From DASQMT01 sp963835735 (GTDB taxonomy: Bacteria; Actinomycetota; Thermoleophilia; Solirubrobacterales; Solirubrobacteraceae), in NCBI GenBank assembly GCA_963835735.1, contig CAWIGP010000002.1:1364001-1428000 (forward strand): a stretch of 64,000 bases of DNA. Direction: 5' to 3'. The notes below the pieces were generated by a model. It was not told where the DNA came from. It made no database searches and saw only the letters and a program-made list of their open reading frames with translations. The translations under genes and the position numbers were made by a program. Shown here piece by piece: positions 1 to 7,872 of this stretch (within the stretch, counting starts at the first letter, position 1; the number at the start of each line of letters is the position of its first letter).

Positions 1-88
1 CGCCGGAGCGGGGCTCGCCCGGCAGCGCACGCTCCGCGATCCCGAGCTCCAGCCGGGACGGCCAGGCGGTGCTCGCCCGGTCAGGCAC
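1..88 (-). CDS. RsbX-like PP2C (SpoIIE-type) phosphatase, N-terminal fragment
   Basis: Only the first 29 codons are inside the window; the gene runs off the left edge. A GTG start overlaps the rsbT stop by 8 bases. The visible protein contains RLELGIAERALPGE followed by a Ser-Gly, which is the opening strand of SpoIIE/PP2C-type phosphatases of the RsbX kind. RsbX resets the stressosome by dephosphorylating RsbR and RsbS. The assignment rests on this short match and on its place directly after rsbR-rsbS-rsbT, the usual order of the module. The phosphatase metal-binding residues lie outside the window and cannot be checked. Confidence 0.7.
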   Translation of the reverse strand, partial: MPDRASTAWPSRLELGIAERALPGEPRSG

Positions 89-485
89 GGCTCCACTTCA
101 CGAGCCGCACCGTGGTGCCGGCGCCGGGCGTCGTCCGGAGCTCGAACTCGTCGACGAGCCGGCGCGTGCCGGGCAGTCCCAGCCCGAGCCCGGTGCCGGT
201 GGTGAAGCCGTCCTGCATCGCCAGCTCCACGTCGTCGATGCCAGGGCCCTCGTCGATGGCCAGCACCTCGACGCCCCGGCGGCCGTCGACGTCGAGCGCG
301 CGCAGGCTCACCTCGCCCTCGCCGGCGTACGCCGTGATGTTGCGCGCGACCTCGGAGATCGCCGTTGCGAGCAGCGTCAGATCCGTGCTGGAGAACCCCA
401 GGCCCGCCCCCATCGTGCGAGCCTCCTGGCGGGCGGTGACCACATCCGCATCCGTGCGGATCTCCACCCGGATCTCATCCGGCAC
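81..485 (-). CDS. rsbT: RsbT-type switch kinase (GHKL ATPase)
   Basis: A 134-residue serine/threonine kinase of the HATPase (GHKL) fold. In the stressosome, RsbT phosphorylates RsbS and RsbR and, once released, activates the RsbU phosphatase. The N-box is visible as ISEVARNI near residue 45, the Mg/ATP motif as DEGPGI near residue 79, and the glycine-rich lid as GTGLGLGLPG near residue 98. Length matches the family (about 133 residues). It overlaps rsbS by 11 bases at its start and the next gene by 8 bases at its end, so translation is probably coupled. Family recognition is strong; a generic anti-sigma RsbW-like kinase is less likely given the RsbR/RsbS neighbours. Confidence 0.92.
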   Translation of the reverse strand: MPDEIRVEIRTDADVVTARQEARTMGAGLGFSSTDLTLLATAISEVARNITAYAGEGEVSLRALDVDGRRGVEVLAIDEGPGIDDVELAMQDGFTTGTGLGLGLPGTRRLVDEFELRTTPGAGTTVRLVKWSRA

Positions 486-852
486 CGGCTTCGGTCTCCC
501 CGTCGAGCAGCCGTTGCAGGAAGGCCAGGCCTTCCTCGAGGTCGAGCGCCGTGTGGACGTCCTCGAAGTTCATGCCGAGCTGCACCATCGCGAACGCGAC
601 CTCGGGCTGGATCCCGACGATCACGGTCTCCGCTCCCCGCAGCCTCGTCATATGCGCGATCCCCCGCAGCGAGCGCGACACGAACGAGTCCATCACGTCG
701 AGCGCGGTGACGTCGACGACGATCCCGCGTGAGCGGAAACGGCCGACCTGCACCATCACGTCGTCCTGCAGGCGCAGCACGTCGGTGTCGGTCAGCGCCG
801 CCTGGATCGAGGCGATCAGGAACTGGCCCTGCTTGAGGATCGGGACCGCCAT
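475..852 (-). CDS. rsbS: RsbS-type single STAS-domain stressosome protein
   Basis: A 125-residue protein consisting of one STAS domain. The phosphoacceptor region reads VTALDVMDSFVSRSL; the serine after the aspartate is the position RsbT phosphorylates in Bacillus RsbS. Length and the absence of any N-terminal sensory domain separate it from the RsbR-type paralogue just upstream. In the family it forms the stressosome core with RsbR and holds RsbT inactive until stress. The gap to rsbR is 12 bases and the end overlaps rsbT, so this is one operon. What signal the complex senses cannot be read from this protein. Confidence 0.92.
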   Translation of the reverse strand: MAVPILKQGQFLIASIQAALTDTDVLRLQDDVMVQVGRFRSRGIVVDVTALDVMDSFVSRSLRGIAHMTRLRGAETVIVGIQPEVAFAMVQLGMNFEDVHTALDLEEGLAFLQRLLDGETEAGAG

Positions 853-864
853 CCGCGTGCGCCG

Positions 865-1761
865 CTAGCGGATCTCCACCGGCGCGATGTCGGCTCCCGT
901 GCGCACCTCGTAGCCGAGCAGCCGCTCGGCCTCCTCGATCCCGCCCTGGAGGTCGCCGACCGCGTTGACCTTGGAGAGGTCGACGCCGATCGTGACGAGC
1001 GTCTGCGCGATCTCGGACGACAGGCCGGTGATGATCACGCTCGCGCCCATCAGCCGCGACGCCTCGACGGTCTGCACGAGGTGGTTCGCGACGGTGGAGT
1101 CGATCGTCGGCACGCCGGTGATGTCGATCACGACGACCTTCGCGCGGTTCGCCCGGATCCCGCGCAGCAGCTGCTCGGTGAGCTGGCGCGCGCGCTGGGA
1201 GTCCAGCACGCCGATGATCGGCAGGATCAGCAGCCGCTCGCGCACCTGGAGCACCGGGGTGGAGAGCTCGCGGATCGCCTCCTGCTGCTGGCGGATGACG
1301 CGCTCGCGCTCCTGCACGAAGTTGATCGCCACCGTGTTGGCGATCCGGTTCGCCGCCGGCTCATAGGCATCGAGCACGCGGTTGAAGTCGTCCTGGTACC
1401 TCACGAACAGTGAGCGGGACAGGACGTCGCGTAGCAGCAGCACGATGCCGAGCACCTCGTCGGTCTCGACGCCGCGGGGGATGATGCGCTCCGACAGGTT
1501 GCGCGCGTAGTCCTGCAGCGCCTCGACCGAGCCGGTCTCCAGCACCTCGACGTAGTTGTCGTAGACCGAGGTCGCCTCGGAGAAGATCTCCTCTCCGGTC
1601 AGCGCCGTCAGCAGCTGCGCCTCCGTGATGCGGCGCGCCCACTCCTCGCGCAGCTCCGTGCGGTTCTGCCGCAGGTGCGCGACGAGCTCGCGCAGCAGGG
1701 CAGCGCCGCTGTCGGTCGAGGGCGCGCCGTCTCCGACCGCGCCGTCCTCAATTTCAGCCAT
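865..1761 (-). CDS. rsbR: RsbR-type stressosome sensor/co-antagonist
   Basis: A 298-residue protein with an all-helical N-terminal RsbRD-type domain (about residues 20-160) joined by a linker helix to a C-terminal STAS domain. Both conserved phosphothreonine regions of RsbR proteins can be found: ELSTPVLQV in the linker and DITGVPTIDSTVANHL in the STAS domain. The N-terminal domain is not globin-like by eye, so the sensed ligand is unknown. It overlaps the RsbU-like gene by 8 bases. Only one RsbR paralogue is visible in the window; others may exist elsewhere. Confidence 0.9.
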   Translation of the reverse strand: MAEIEDGAVGDGAPSTDSGAALLRELVAHLRQNRTELREEWARRITEAQLLTALTGEEIFSEATSVYDNYVEVLETGSVEALQDYARNLSERIIPRGVETDEVLGIVLLLRDVLSRSLFVRYQDDFNRVLDAYEPAANRIANTVAINFVQERERVIRQQQEAIRELSTPVLQVRERLLILPIIGVLDSQRARQLTEQLLRGIRANRAKVVVIDITGVPTIDSTVANHLVQTVEASRLMGASVIITGLSSEIAQTLVTIGVDLSKVNAVGDLQGGIEEAERLLGYEVRTGADIAPVEIR

Positions 1762-3259
1762 CCGTTCCCTCCGGGGATCGTGGAGCGCGGGGGAGTGTGC
1801 CAGGATCGGCGGCGTCCGGGTGCGGGCCTGGACCGATGACCAGTACCGCCATGTCGTCGCGCGGACGTCCTCCCGCCGCCTCGAGCACTGTGTCCTGGAT
1901 CCGCTGGGCGACGCCGTCGGGATGCATGCCCGTGCAGCGGCGCAGCAGGTCCGCCAGGTCGCGGTGTCCGAACACCTCCTGCCGCGCCGAGCGCACCTCC
2001 GTCACGCCGTCCGTGTAGAGCACGACCAGGTCGCCGGGCACGAGGTCGATCGCGACGTCGGTGAGCACCGGGTCGACGTCGGCGCCGAGCAGCGTCCCGA
2101 GCTGCCCCACCGGCTCGACGTCTCCTGAGCGGCGCAGCACGAGCGGGAGCGGATGCCCGCCGCAGCACAGAACCATCCGCGCGCCGCCCTCGCGCAGCTC
2201 GAAGTCGCAGTAAGCGACGGTGCAGAAGCGGCCGTCGTCGCGGTCGTCGCGCAGCGCGCGGTGCAGCAGGGAGAGCACGGCGCTCGGTCGCGACTCGTAC
2301 GCGGCGGCGGCGCGCAGCGTGTGACGGGCGAGCGCGGTGACCGAGGCGGCCTCGGGGCCTTTGCCGCAGACGTCGCCGATCAGCGCGGCCACGGCGCCCT
2401 CACGGGCGCGGAAGAAGTCGTAGAAGTCGCCTCCGACCTCGATCCCCTCGCCGGAGGCGATGAAGCGGACGCCCGCGTTCAGGCCGGGCAGAGAAGGGAT
2501 GCTGGGTGGGATCAGCGACCGCTGCAGGACCTGGGCGATGTGTCGCTCGCGCGTGTACGCCTGCGACTTCGCGATCGCTACCGAGCCGAGCTGGCCGAGC
2601 TGGGCGAGGATCGCCTCGTCGCGTGGCGTGAAGACGCGCTCGCGGCGGTCGATCACCTCGAGCATCCCGAGCGGCCGCCCGGCGTTGCGCAGCATCACGC
2701 CGATCGGCTGCCCGCTCGACTCGGCGTCGTCGCCGCCGACGGGGAACGCGGCGCTCAGGCCGCGTGAGATCGCGTCGCCCGACGTGCTCGTGATCGTCGC
2801 ACGGCGCGCACCGAGCACGCGCTGGGCGGCCTCGACCGTGAGCTGCAGGACCTCCTCGGTGGTGAGCGACGCGTTGATCCGCACCGACGCCTCCGCGAGC
2901 GCGCGCAGCTGCATCACGTGCTCGTGCTCGAGCCGCGCGACCTCCTGGACCTCGCGGTAGCCGCGATGGGCGATCTCGAACGTGCTCAGCGCCTCGCCGA
3001 AGAACACGCCGGCGGCGGCGAGCAGCTCGCCCCGCCGGGCGGCGTCGGACTCGTCGCACAGCGCATCCTGGACCGCCCGGTGGTGCGCCTCCGCGAGATC
3101 GAGCATGGACAGGCGCGCCGAGACAGCCTCGCGCCCGAGCGCATACGCGGTGCCCAGCTCGCGCTCGTCCCGGTGCGCAAGCCACGCGTGAAACGCCTCC
3201 TGGTAGCGCTCGTGCAACTCGTGCGGAGCCGTCGTGGCTCCGGACACTGGCTCAGCCAT
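1754..3259 (-). CDS. RsbU-like serine phosphatase with RsbU_N, GAF and SpoIIE domains
   Basis: A 501-residue, first gene of the stressosome operon. Residues about 10-100 are helical and resemble the RsbT-binding N-terminal domain of RsbU. A GAF domain follows (about 115-250), then a PP2C/SpoIIE phosphatase domain (about 270-480) with GGDFYDFF and LIGDVCGKGPEAA, which carry metal-binding aspartates, and YTDGVTE near the end. The expected role is dephosphorylation of an RsbV-type anti-anti-sigma factor when RsbT binds. The GAF domain between the RsbT-binding and catalytic parts is an addition to Bacillus RsbU and could bring a second signal. No sigma factor or RsbV/RsbW gene is visible in this window. 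Confidence 0.88.
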   Translation of the reverse strand: MAEPVSGATTAPHELHERYQEAFHAWLAHRDERELGTAYALGREAVSARLSMLDLAEAHHRAVQDALCDESDAARRGELLAAAGVFFGEALSTFEIAHRGYREVQEVARLEHEHVMQLRALAEASVRINASLTTEEVLQLTVEAAQRVLGARRATITSTSGDAISRGLSAAFPVGGDDAESSGQPIGVMLRNAGRPLGMLEVIDRRERVFTPRDEAILAQLGQLGSVAIAKSQAYTRERHIAQVLQRSLIPPSIPSLPGLNAGVRFIASGEGIEVGGDFYDFFRAREGAVAALIGDVCGKGPEAASVTALARHTLRAAAAYESRPSAVLSLLHRALRDDRDDGRFCTVAYCDFELREGGARMVLCCGGHPLPLVLRRSGDVEPVGQLGTLLGADVDPVLTDVAIDLVPGDLVVLYTDGVTEVRSARQEVFGHRDLADLLRRCTGMHPDGVAQRIQDTVLEAAGGRPRDDMAVLVIGPGPHPDAADPGTLPRAPRSPEGTDG

Positions 3260-3291
3260 CGGGAGGGAGCCTACCTCGGCCGTTAAGCGCC

Positions 3292-3319
3292 GGAGGCCGG
3301 GGACCCCTCCCCGGCCTCC
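3292..3319. other. Perfect 12-bp GC-rich hairpin in the divergent intergenic region
   Basis: Arms 3292-3303 and 3308-3319 are perfect complements with a 4-base CCCC loop. It lies 33 bases upstream of the RsbU-like start and about 160 bases upstream of the prepilin operon start. A second, weaker 6-bp hairpin follows at about 3325-3342 and a GTGCGC/GCGCAC pair at 3341-3354. Because the flanking genes diverge, it is not a normal terminator; it may lie in the 5' leader of one of the operons. The rest of 3260-3480 shows nothing else I can name. Confidence 0.5.
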
Positions 3320-3480
3320 ACGCCCCGCCCCCTAAGGCGGGTGCGCCGGCGCACGCCACGAGACGGGCCTCGGGACGCACATACACGACGCGCGGGGTGT
3401 CCCCCAGGTTGGCTGGTCGCGCGTCCAACATCCGTCGAAGCACCTCACGTCGCGGCGGCCGCCTACCGAAAAGGGGTCGT

Positions 3481-4881
3481 ATGCGCTCCACCCAAGCGCA
3501 GGGCGCCCCCAACGCCCGGGCCGTTCCCTCGCGGCCGGAGCTCTCCGCCGAACACGGCGTGACCCTCGTCGAGACGCTGATCAGCGCAGCGATCCTGATC
3601 GCCGTCCTGATCGCGGTGCTGGCGTCGCTCGACGCCGCGTCGCACACCACCGCCATCAACCGCTCCCGGACCGTGGCCGCGGGGCTGGCGGAACAGGACC
3701 TGGAGCGCCTGCGCGCGCTGCCCGCCGCCACCCTGGCCACCTACGACAAGCCTCCGCGCGAAGTGAAGTCCGGCACCGTCAGCTACAGCGTGGCGTCCGC
3801 GGCGGAGTGGGTCCACGACGCCTCGGGCGCGCCGGCGAGCTGCGCCTCCGACGGCGAGCGCGCGGACTACATCCGCATCACGTCGACCGTGACGTCCAAC
3901 GTCCTGGGCAAGCGCGTCAAGCCGGTCGAGATGACCAGCATCGTGGCCCCGCGCGTCGGCTCGTTCGGGGCGAACCAGGGCACGCTGGGCGTCCAGCTCA
4001 AGAACGAGAGCGGCGGGCCCGTGACGAACACGCCGGTGACGATCGCCGGCCCGGTGACGCAAACCGACGCGACGAACGTGCTCGGGTGCGCGGTGTTCGG
4101 CCACATCGCGGCCGGCGCGTACACGGTCTCGGTCAGCCGGCCCGGCTGGGTCGACGTCTCGGGCAACCAGACCCTTACGCATACCGCGAACGTCACCGCC
4201 GGGACCAAGCAGACGGTCGAGCTGCAGTACGCGCAGGCGGCGTCGGTGACCGTTGCTTTCGACACCGAGGTGCACGGCAGCAAGAAGTCGGCCGCGTCCC
4301 CAGCCCTGACGGCCGCCAACCCGGGCCTGCCTACCGGGAGCCGCGTCTTCAGGCCCGGCGCCGCCAGCGGCAGCATCACCGCCTCGGGCTTGTACCCGTT
4401 CCCCGACGGCTACTCGTTCTTCAGCGGGGGCTGCGCGACCAGCGATCCGGAGGCTTTCGTCACGGACTACTTCTCCACCCACCCGGGCTTCTTGAAGGTA
4501 GGAGCCGGCGGCTCGGCGTCACTGACCGTGCGCGAGCCGGCGTTCAACCTGCGCGTCACGCGCGGACCGAACGCGAACAGCGCCGCGCCGCTGAAGGAGG
4601 CATACGTGGTCGTCACCTCCACCGAGCCGGGATGCACGGACAAGTACGTCTTCGACGGCGTGAACTCGAACGGCACGCTTCCCGAGCCAGGGCTCCCGTT
4701 CGGGAAGTACACCGTCTGCGCCGACGACCGGAACACGGGCGTGAGCGTCAGCAACCGGCGTTTCGCGAAAGTGGACCTCGTCGTCTCGGACAAGCCGGCC
4801 GGCCTCGACACGGAGCCCAACGGCGACCCGAAGCTGAAGCTCTGGGTCAACCCGAACGGCACCAAGGGCTACTGCACATGA
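3481..4881 (+). CDS. Prepilin-like protein with type IV N-terminal methylation motif and large C-terminal domain
   Basis: A 466-residue protein. The prepilin peptidase site G|VTLVE with a following hydrophobic helix (LISAAILIAVLIAVL) lies at about residues 26-45, after a polar leader that is long for a type IV prepilin. The exported part contains a carboxypeptidase-regulatory-like beta domain (about 165-260). ATG 3481 is chosen because AAAAGGGG precedes it by 6 bases; upstream in-frame codons lack a site. It is first of three overlapping prepilin genes. The large size suggests a minor or tip pilin, or a secretion pseudopilin, rather than the major subunit. No prepilin peptidase, ATPase or PilC gene is in the window. 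Confidence 0.82.
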   Translation: MRSTQAQGAPNARAVPSRPELSAEHGVTLVETLISAAILIAVLIAVLASLDAASHTTAINRSRTVAAGLAEQDLERLRALPAATLATYDKPPREVKSGTVSYSVASAAEWVHDASGAPASCASDGERADYIRITSTVTSNVLGKRVKPVEMTSIVAPRVGSFGANQGTLGVQLKNESGGPVTNTPVTIAGPVTQTDATNVLGCAVFGHIAAGAYTVSVSRPGWVDVSGNQTLTHTANVTAGTKQTVELQYAQAASVTVAFDTEVHGSKKSAASPALTAANPGLPTGSRVFRPGAASGSITASGLYPFPDGYSFFSGGCATSDPEAFVTDYFSTHPGFLKVGAGGSASLTVREPAFNLRVTRGPNANSAAPLKEAYVVVTSTEPGCTDKYVFDGVNSNGTLPEPGLPFGKYTVCADDRNTGVSVSNRRFAKVDLVVSDKPAGLDTEPNGDPKLKLWVNPNGTKGYCT

Positions 4882-5552
4882 TGCGTCGCGTCCGGACACA
4901 GGGCGGCTTCACCGTCGTCGAGCTGCTCGTGGCGATGACCGTGCTCGGCATCGTGGCGTTCGGTGCCATGACGTTCATCGAGGTCGTCATGCGCCAGGGC
5001 CGCGGCGTCGTCGACCGCACCGAGGCCGCCCAGCGCGGCAGGCTGGTGCTCGACCAGATGACGCGCCAGATCCGCTCGCAGGTGTGCCTCAACGCGACGA
5101 CGAAGGGTCTCGTCGCGGCCACGCCGACCGCCCTCACCTTCTACGCGGACCTGAGCGCCGGCGGCGTCTCTCCGGCGAAGCGCATGCTCGAGTTCCAGCC
5201 GTCGAGCAGGCGCATCCTCGAGCGCATCTACCAGCCGGACGGGACCACGCTCGCCGGCGAGAAGGTGCTGCTGGACAACGTGGTGCAGGAGAAGCCGACC
5301 AGCCCCGTGTTCACGTACTTCGCCTACCCACAGAACGCGCCACCGGGAACCGCGCTGGAGCCCAGCGAGCCGCTGACGGGCGCGCCGGCGCTCAGCCCAG
5401 TGCTCCTGTCGCGCATCGCCGTCGTCGGGCTCAGCTACTCGGTCCGGCCCCACGGCGCGACCGGCGACCGGTTCAACACCGTGCTGACCGACCAGGTCGT
5501 GCTGCGCAATGCCGACCCCAACGCGACCAAGAACGACCCCACATGCCAATGA
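4878..5552 (+). CDS. PilW/PulJ-like minor pseudopilin
   Basis: A 224-residue protein with a short leader and the canonical motif GGFTVVELLVAMTVLGIV, giving a prepilin peptidase cut before F10 or so and a 20-residue hydrophobic helix. Its start overlaps the previous stop as ATGA, so it is translationally coupled. The body is beta-rich with RGRLVLDQMTRQIRSQVC just after the helix, as in PilW/PulJ-type minor pilins. It probably assembles with the two flanking prepilin-like proteins at a pilus tip. The exact minor-pilin class is inference from order and length. Confidence 0.85.
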   Translation: MMRRVRTQGGFTVVELLVAMTVLGIVAFGAMTFIEVVMRQGRGVVDRTEAAQRGRLVLDQMTRQIRSQVCLNATTKGLVAATPTALTFYADLSAGGVSPAKRMLEFQPSSRRILERIYQPDGTTLAGEKVLLDNVVQEKPTSPVFTYFAYPQNAPPGTALEPSEPLTGAPALSPVLLSRIAVVGLSYSVRPHGATGDRFNTVLTDQVVLRNADPNATKNDPTCQ

Positions 5553-7102
5553 GACGCCGCCGCCCCGACCTCGCCGCCGAGCATGGCGTCGCACTCCTCG
5601 TCGTCCTGATGGCGCTCGCCGCCGGGTCGGCGCTGGCCGCCGTCGTCCTGTCCGCAGCCGGCGCCGACCTTCCGTTCGCGAAGGCCTCGCAGGATCGCAA
5701 GCAGGCGTACGCCGCGGCAGAGGCCGGGCTGGAGTACTACATGTTCCAGCTCAGCGAGAACAACGACTTCTGGACCTTGTGCGACACCGCCACAGGCCCG
5801 ACTCCGTCGGAGCCGAGCCCGGTCAACCAGCCCAGACCGTCCGACCCGAACCAGCCCGACACGCGGCGCTGGCGCACGATGCCCGACGGCAAGTCGCAGT
5901 ACACGATCGAGCTGCTCCCGGCGGCGGGCGACAGGTGCGTTCCCGGGGCGACAGCCCACGAGTCCATGCTCGACGGCTCGTCGGGCACGTTCCGCATCCG
6001 TGCCACAGGCCGCTCGGGCGCCGTCACGCGCAGCATCGTGACCAGGCTGCGCCGGCAGGGGTTCCTGGACTACATCTACTTCACCGACTACGAGACGCGC
6101 GACCCGGCCCAGTACCCGGACCCGGACGACGCAGCGTGGGCCGCTACCAACTGTGCCAAGCCGCGCGCGAGCAGGCCCAGCGGTTGCGTCCCGATCCAGT
6201 TCGCCGACGACGACGAGATCAACGGACCGTTCCACACGAACGACGACATCCTGAGCTGCGGCAGCACGAAGTTCGGCCGCGACAAGAACGACCACATCGA
6301 GTCCGGCAAGGGCTGGGTGAGCGCCCCCGGCTGCAGCGGGAGCCCGGACTTCCAGGGCACGTGGCTGCCGAACTCGAATCCGCTGAACGTCCCGCCGACG
6401 AATGCCGGCCTCGCCAACATCGCGGACCCCCAGTACACGTACACGGGCAAGACCACGATCCGGCTCAACGGCACGACGATGGACGTCACGACCGGGCCTT
6501 CCCAGACCACGACCACGGCCGTTCCGCTTCCGCCGAACGGCGTAATCTACGTCGGCAACGGTCCCTGCAGCGGGACGAAGACCCCGCTCCTGCAGCGCTA
6601 CGACGACCCGCCTGGGTGCGCCGTGGTGTACGTCAGCGGCACGTATTCGAAGAGCCTGACGATCGCCAGCGCCAACGACATCGTGATCCGCGGTGACGTG
6701 CGCAAGCACGCCGACGCGGACGTCGTCCTCGGCCTGATCGCGAACAACAACGTCCGCGTGTTCCACCCGGTCACGCGCTCGAACTGGAACGACCCGGACT
6801 CGTGCGCGAACGCGACCGGGACGTTGACGAACGTCACGATCGATGCCGCGATCCTGGCGCTCACGCATTCGTTCGTCGTCGACAACTTCCGCTGCGGTGC
6901 GGTGCTGGGAAAGCTGAACGTGACCGGCGCGATCGCGCAGAAGTTCCGCGGCGCCGTCGCGACCACCAAGCCGACCGGCTACACCAAGAACTACGTCTAC
7001 GACGACCGCCTCAAGTACCGCAGCCCGCCCTACTTCCTCGACCCCGTCCAGGCGGCCTGGCGCGTCAACCGCAGCAACGAGCAGGTCCCGGCGGCGCGCT
7101 AG
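5549..7102 (+). CDS. PilX-like pilus assembly protein with large C-terminal domain
   Basis: About 517 residues. The N-terminus has basic residues, then EHG followed by VALLVVLMALAAGSALAAVVL, a PilX-type N-terminal helix that lacks the usual E5 context of classical pilins. KQAYAAAEAGLEYYM after it is the typical PilX-N pattern. The remaining 450 residues look like an exported beta-helix or adhesin-like domain with several cysteines that could pair. I use ATG 5549, which overlaps the previous stop as ATGA; ATG 5543 is an alternative. The stop codon shares the palindrome CTAG with the stop of the convergent downstream gene. Confidence 0.82.
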   Translation: MRRRRPDLAAEHGVALLVVLMALAAGSALAAVVLSAAGADLPFAKASQDRKQAYAAAEAGLEYYMFQLSENNDFWTLCDTATGPTPSEPSPVNQPRPSDPNQPDTRRWRTMPDGKSQYTIELLPAAGDRCVPGATAHESMLDGSSGTFRIRATGRSGAVTRSIVTRLRRQGFLDYIYFTDYETRDPAQYPDPDDAAWAATNCAKPRASRPSGCVPIQFADDDEINGPFHTNDDILSCGSTKFGRDKNDHIESGKGWVSAPGCSGSPDFQGTWLPNSNPLNVPPTNAGLANIADPQYTYTGKTTIRLNGTTMDVTTGPSQTTTTAVPLPPNGVIYVGNGPCSGTKTPLLQRYDDPPGCAVVYVSGTYSKSLTIASANDIVIRGDVRKHADADVVLGLIANNNVRVFHPVTRSNWNDPDSCANATGTLTNVTIDAAILALTHSFVVDNFRCGAVLGKLNVTGAIAQKFRGAVATTKPTGYTKNYVYDDRLKYRSPPYFLDPVQAAWRVNRSNEQVPAAR

Positions 7103-7833
7103 CCGGGCGGGTCCGGGCAGGGGACGACGAGCGCGTTGTCGTCCTCGTCGCGCTCGTCGACCGCCTCGCCGGGGTCGAGCCTGACGGTGAGCTGTGAGCC
7201 TGCCATGCATGGCGGGGCGGTGAAGGTGACGATCCGCTGGGTGCCGGCCGCGAGGCCGGGCACGACGAGCGATGCGGGCTCGTCGTCGTCGTCGACGGCG
7301 AGCGTCGCGGCGAATGGGGGCGCGTCGGTGCGGCCGCTGTTGTGCAGAAGCACCGCGTAGCGACGGGTGCCGGCGTCCGGGCCGGGTAGGAAGTCGACGC
7401 CGCGCGGCTCGAGGTTCGGCCGCAGGTCGGGCTGGCGGCAGCCGGCCGAGGTCACGCGCTCGGTCTTGACCGCCGCGCCGTCCTCGTCGAGCCAGCGGAA
7501 GCGCACGACGGTGCGGTAGGCCGCGGGCGCGGACAGGTTGGTGACGGTCTTGGCGTACGTGTAGCGGCGCACCTCCGGCAGCGACGTCAGCCACGTGTCG
7601 AACCCGGTTGCGGCGACCCGGCGCCAGCTGGCGAGCGCATCCTCGCGCACCTGCAGCGTGAAGCGCACCTGCATCCGCTCGCTCCCTCGGGCCGCGCGCA
7701 TGCGCGCCTCGAAGGTCGCGCTGCGCACGTCGGGATCGAGCGCGGGCACGCAGTGGACGACCTTCACCGTGGCCGCGTCGGCGACCGCCGGGAGCAACAG
7801 GACGAGCATCGTTGTCATAAGGGCGCGCCGCAT
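7099..7833 (-). CDS. Secreted CARDB-domain protein
   Basis: A 244-residue protein with a signal peptide (MRRALMTTMLVLLLPAVADA, then ATVKVV). Residues about 130-235 form a CARDB-like beta-sandwich, shown by the terms LLHNSGRTDAPPFAATL, GTQRIVTF and VDERDEDDNAL; the last matches the usual end of such repeats. CARDB domains are found in cell-adhesion and surface proteins. It is convergent with the pilin operon and shares the CTAG stop palindrome, so it is a separate transcription unit. Partner and ligand are unknown. Confidence 0.75.
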   Translation of the reverse strand: MRRALMTTMLVLLLPAVADAATVKVVHCVPALDPDVRSATFEARMRAARGSERMQVRFTLQVREDALASWRRVAATGFDTWLTSLPEVRRYTYAKTVTNLSAPAAYRTVVRFRWLDEDGAAVKTERVTSAGCRQPDLRPNLEPRGVDFLPGPDAGTRRYAVLLHNSGRTDAPPFAATLAVDDDDEPASLVVPGLAAGTQRIVTFTAPPCMAGSQLTVRLDPGEAVDERDEDDNALVVPCPDPPG

Positions 7834-7872
7834 CGGCGAGCCCTTAACGCGGTGGGGCCTCCGGGAGTTGCG

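Noticed and set aside
3320..3480. c-di-GMP (GEMM) riboswitch before the pilin operon
   Set aside because: Some stems are present but the conserved GEMM core bases could not be matched.
5084..7102. 672-codon extended reading of the PilX-like gene
   Set aside because: The part before 5543 lies in another frame of the PilW-like gene and lacks a start with a ribosome site; the PilX helix follows the ATG at 5543/5549.
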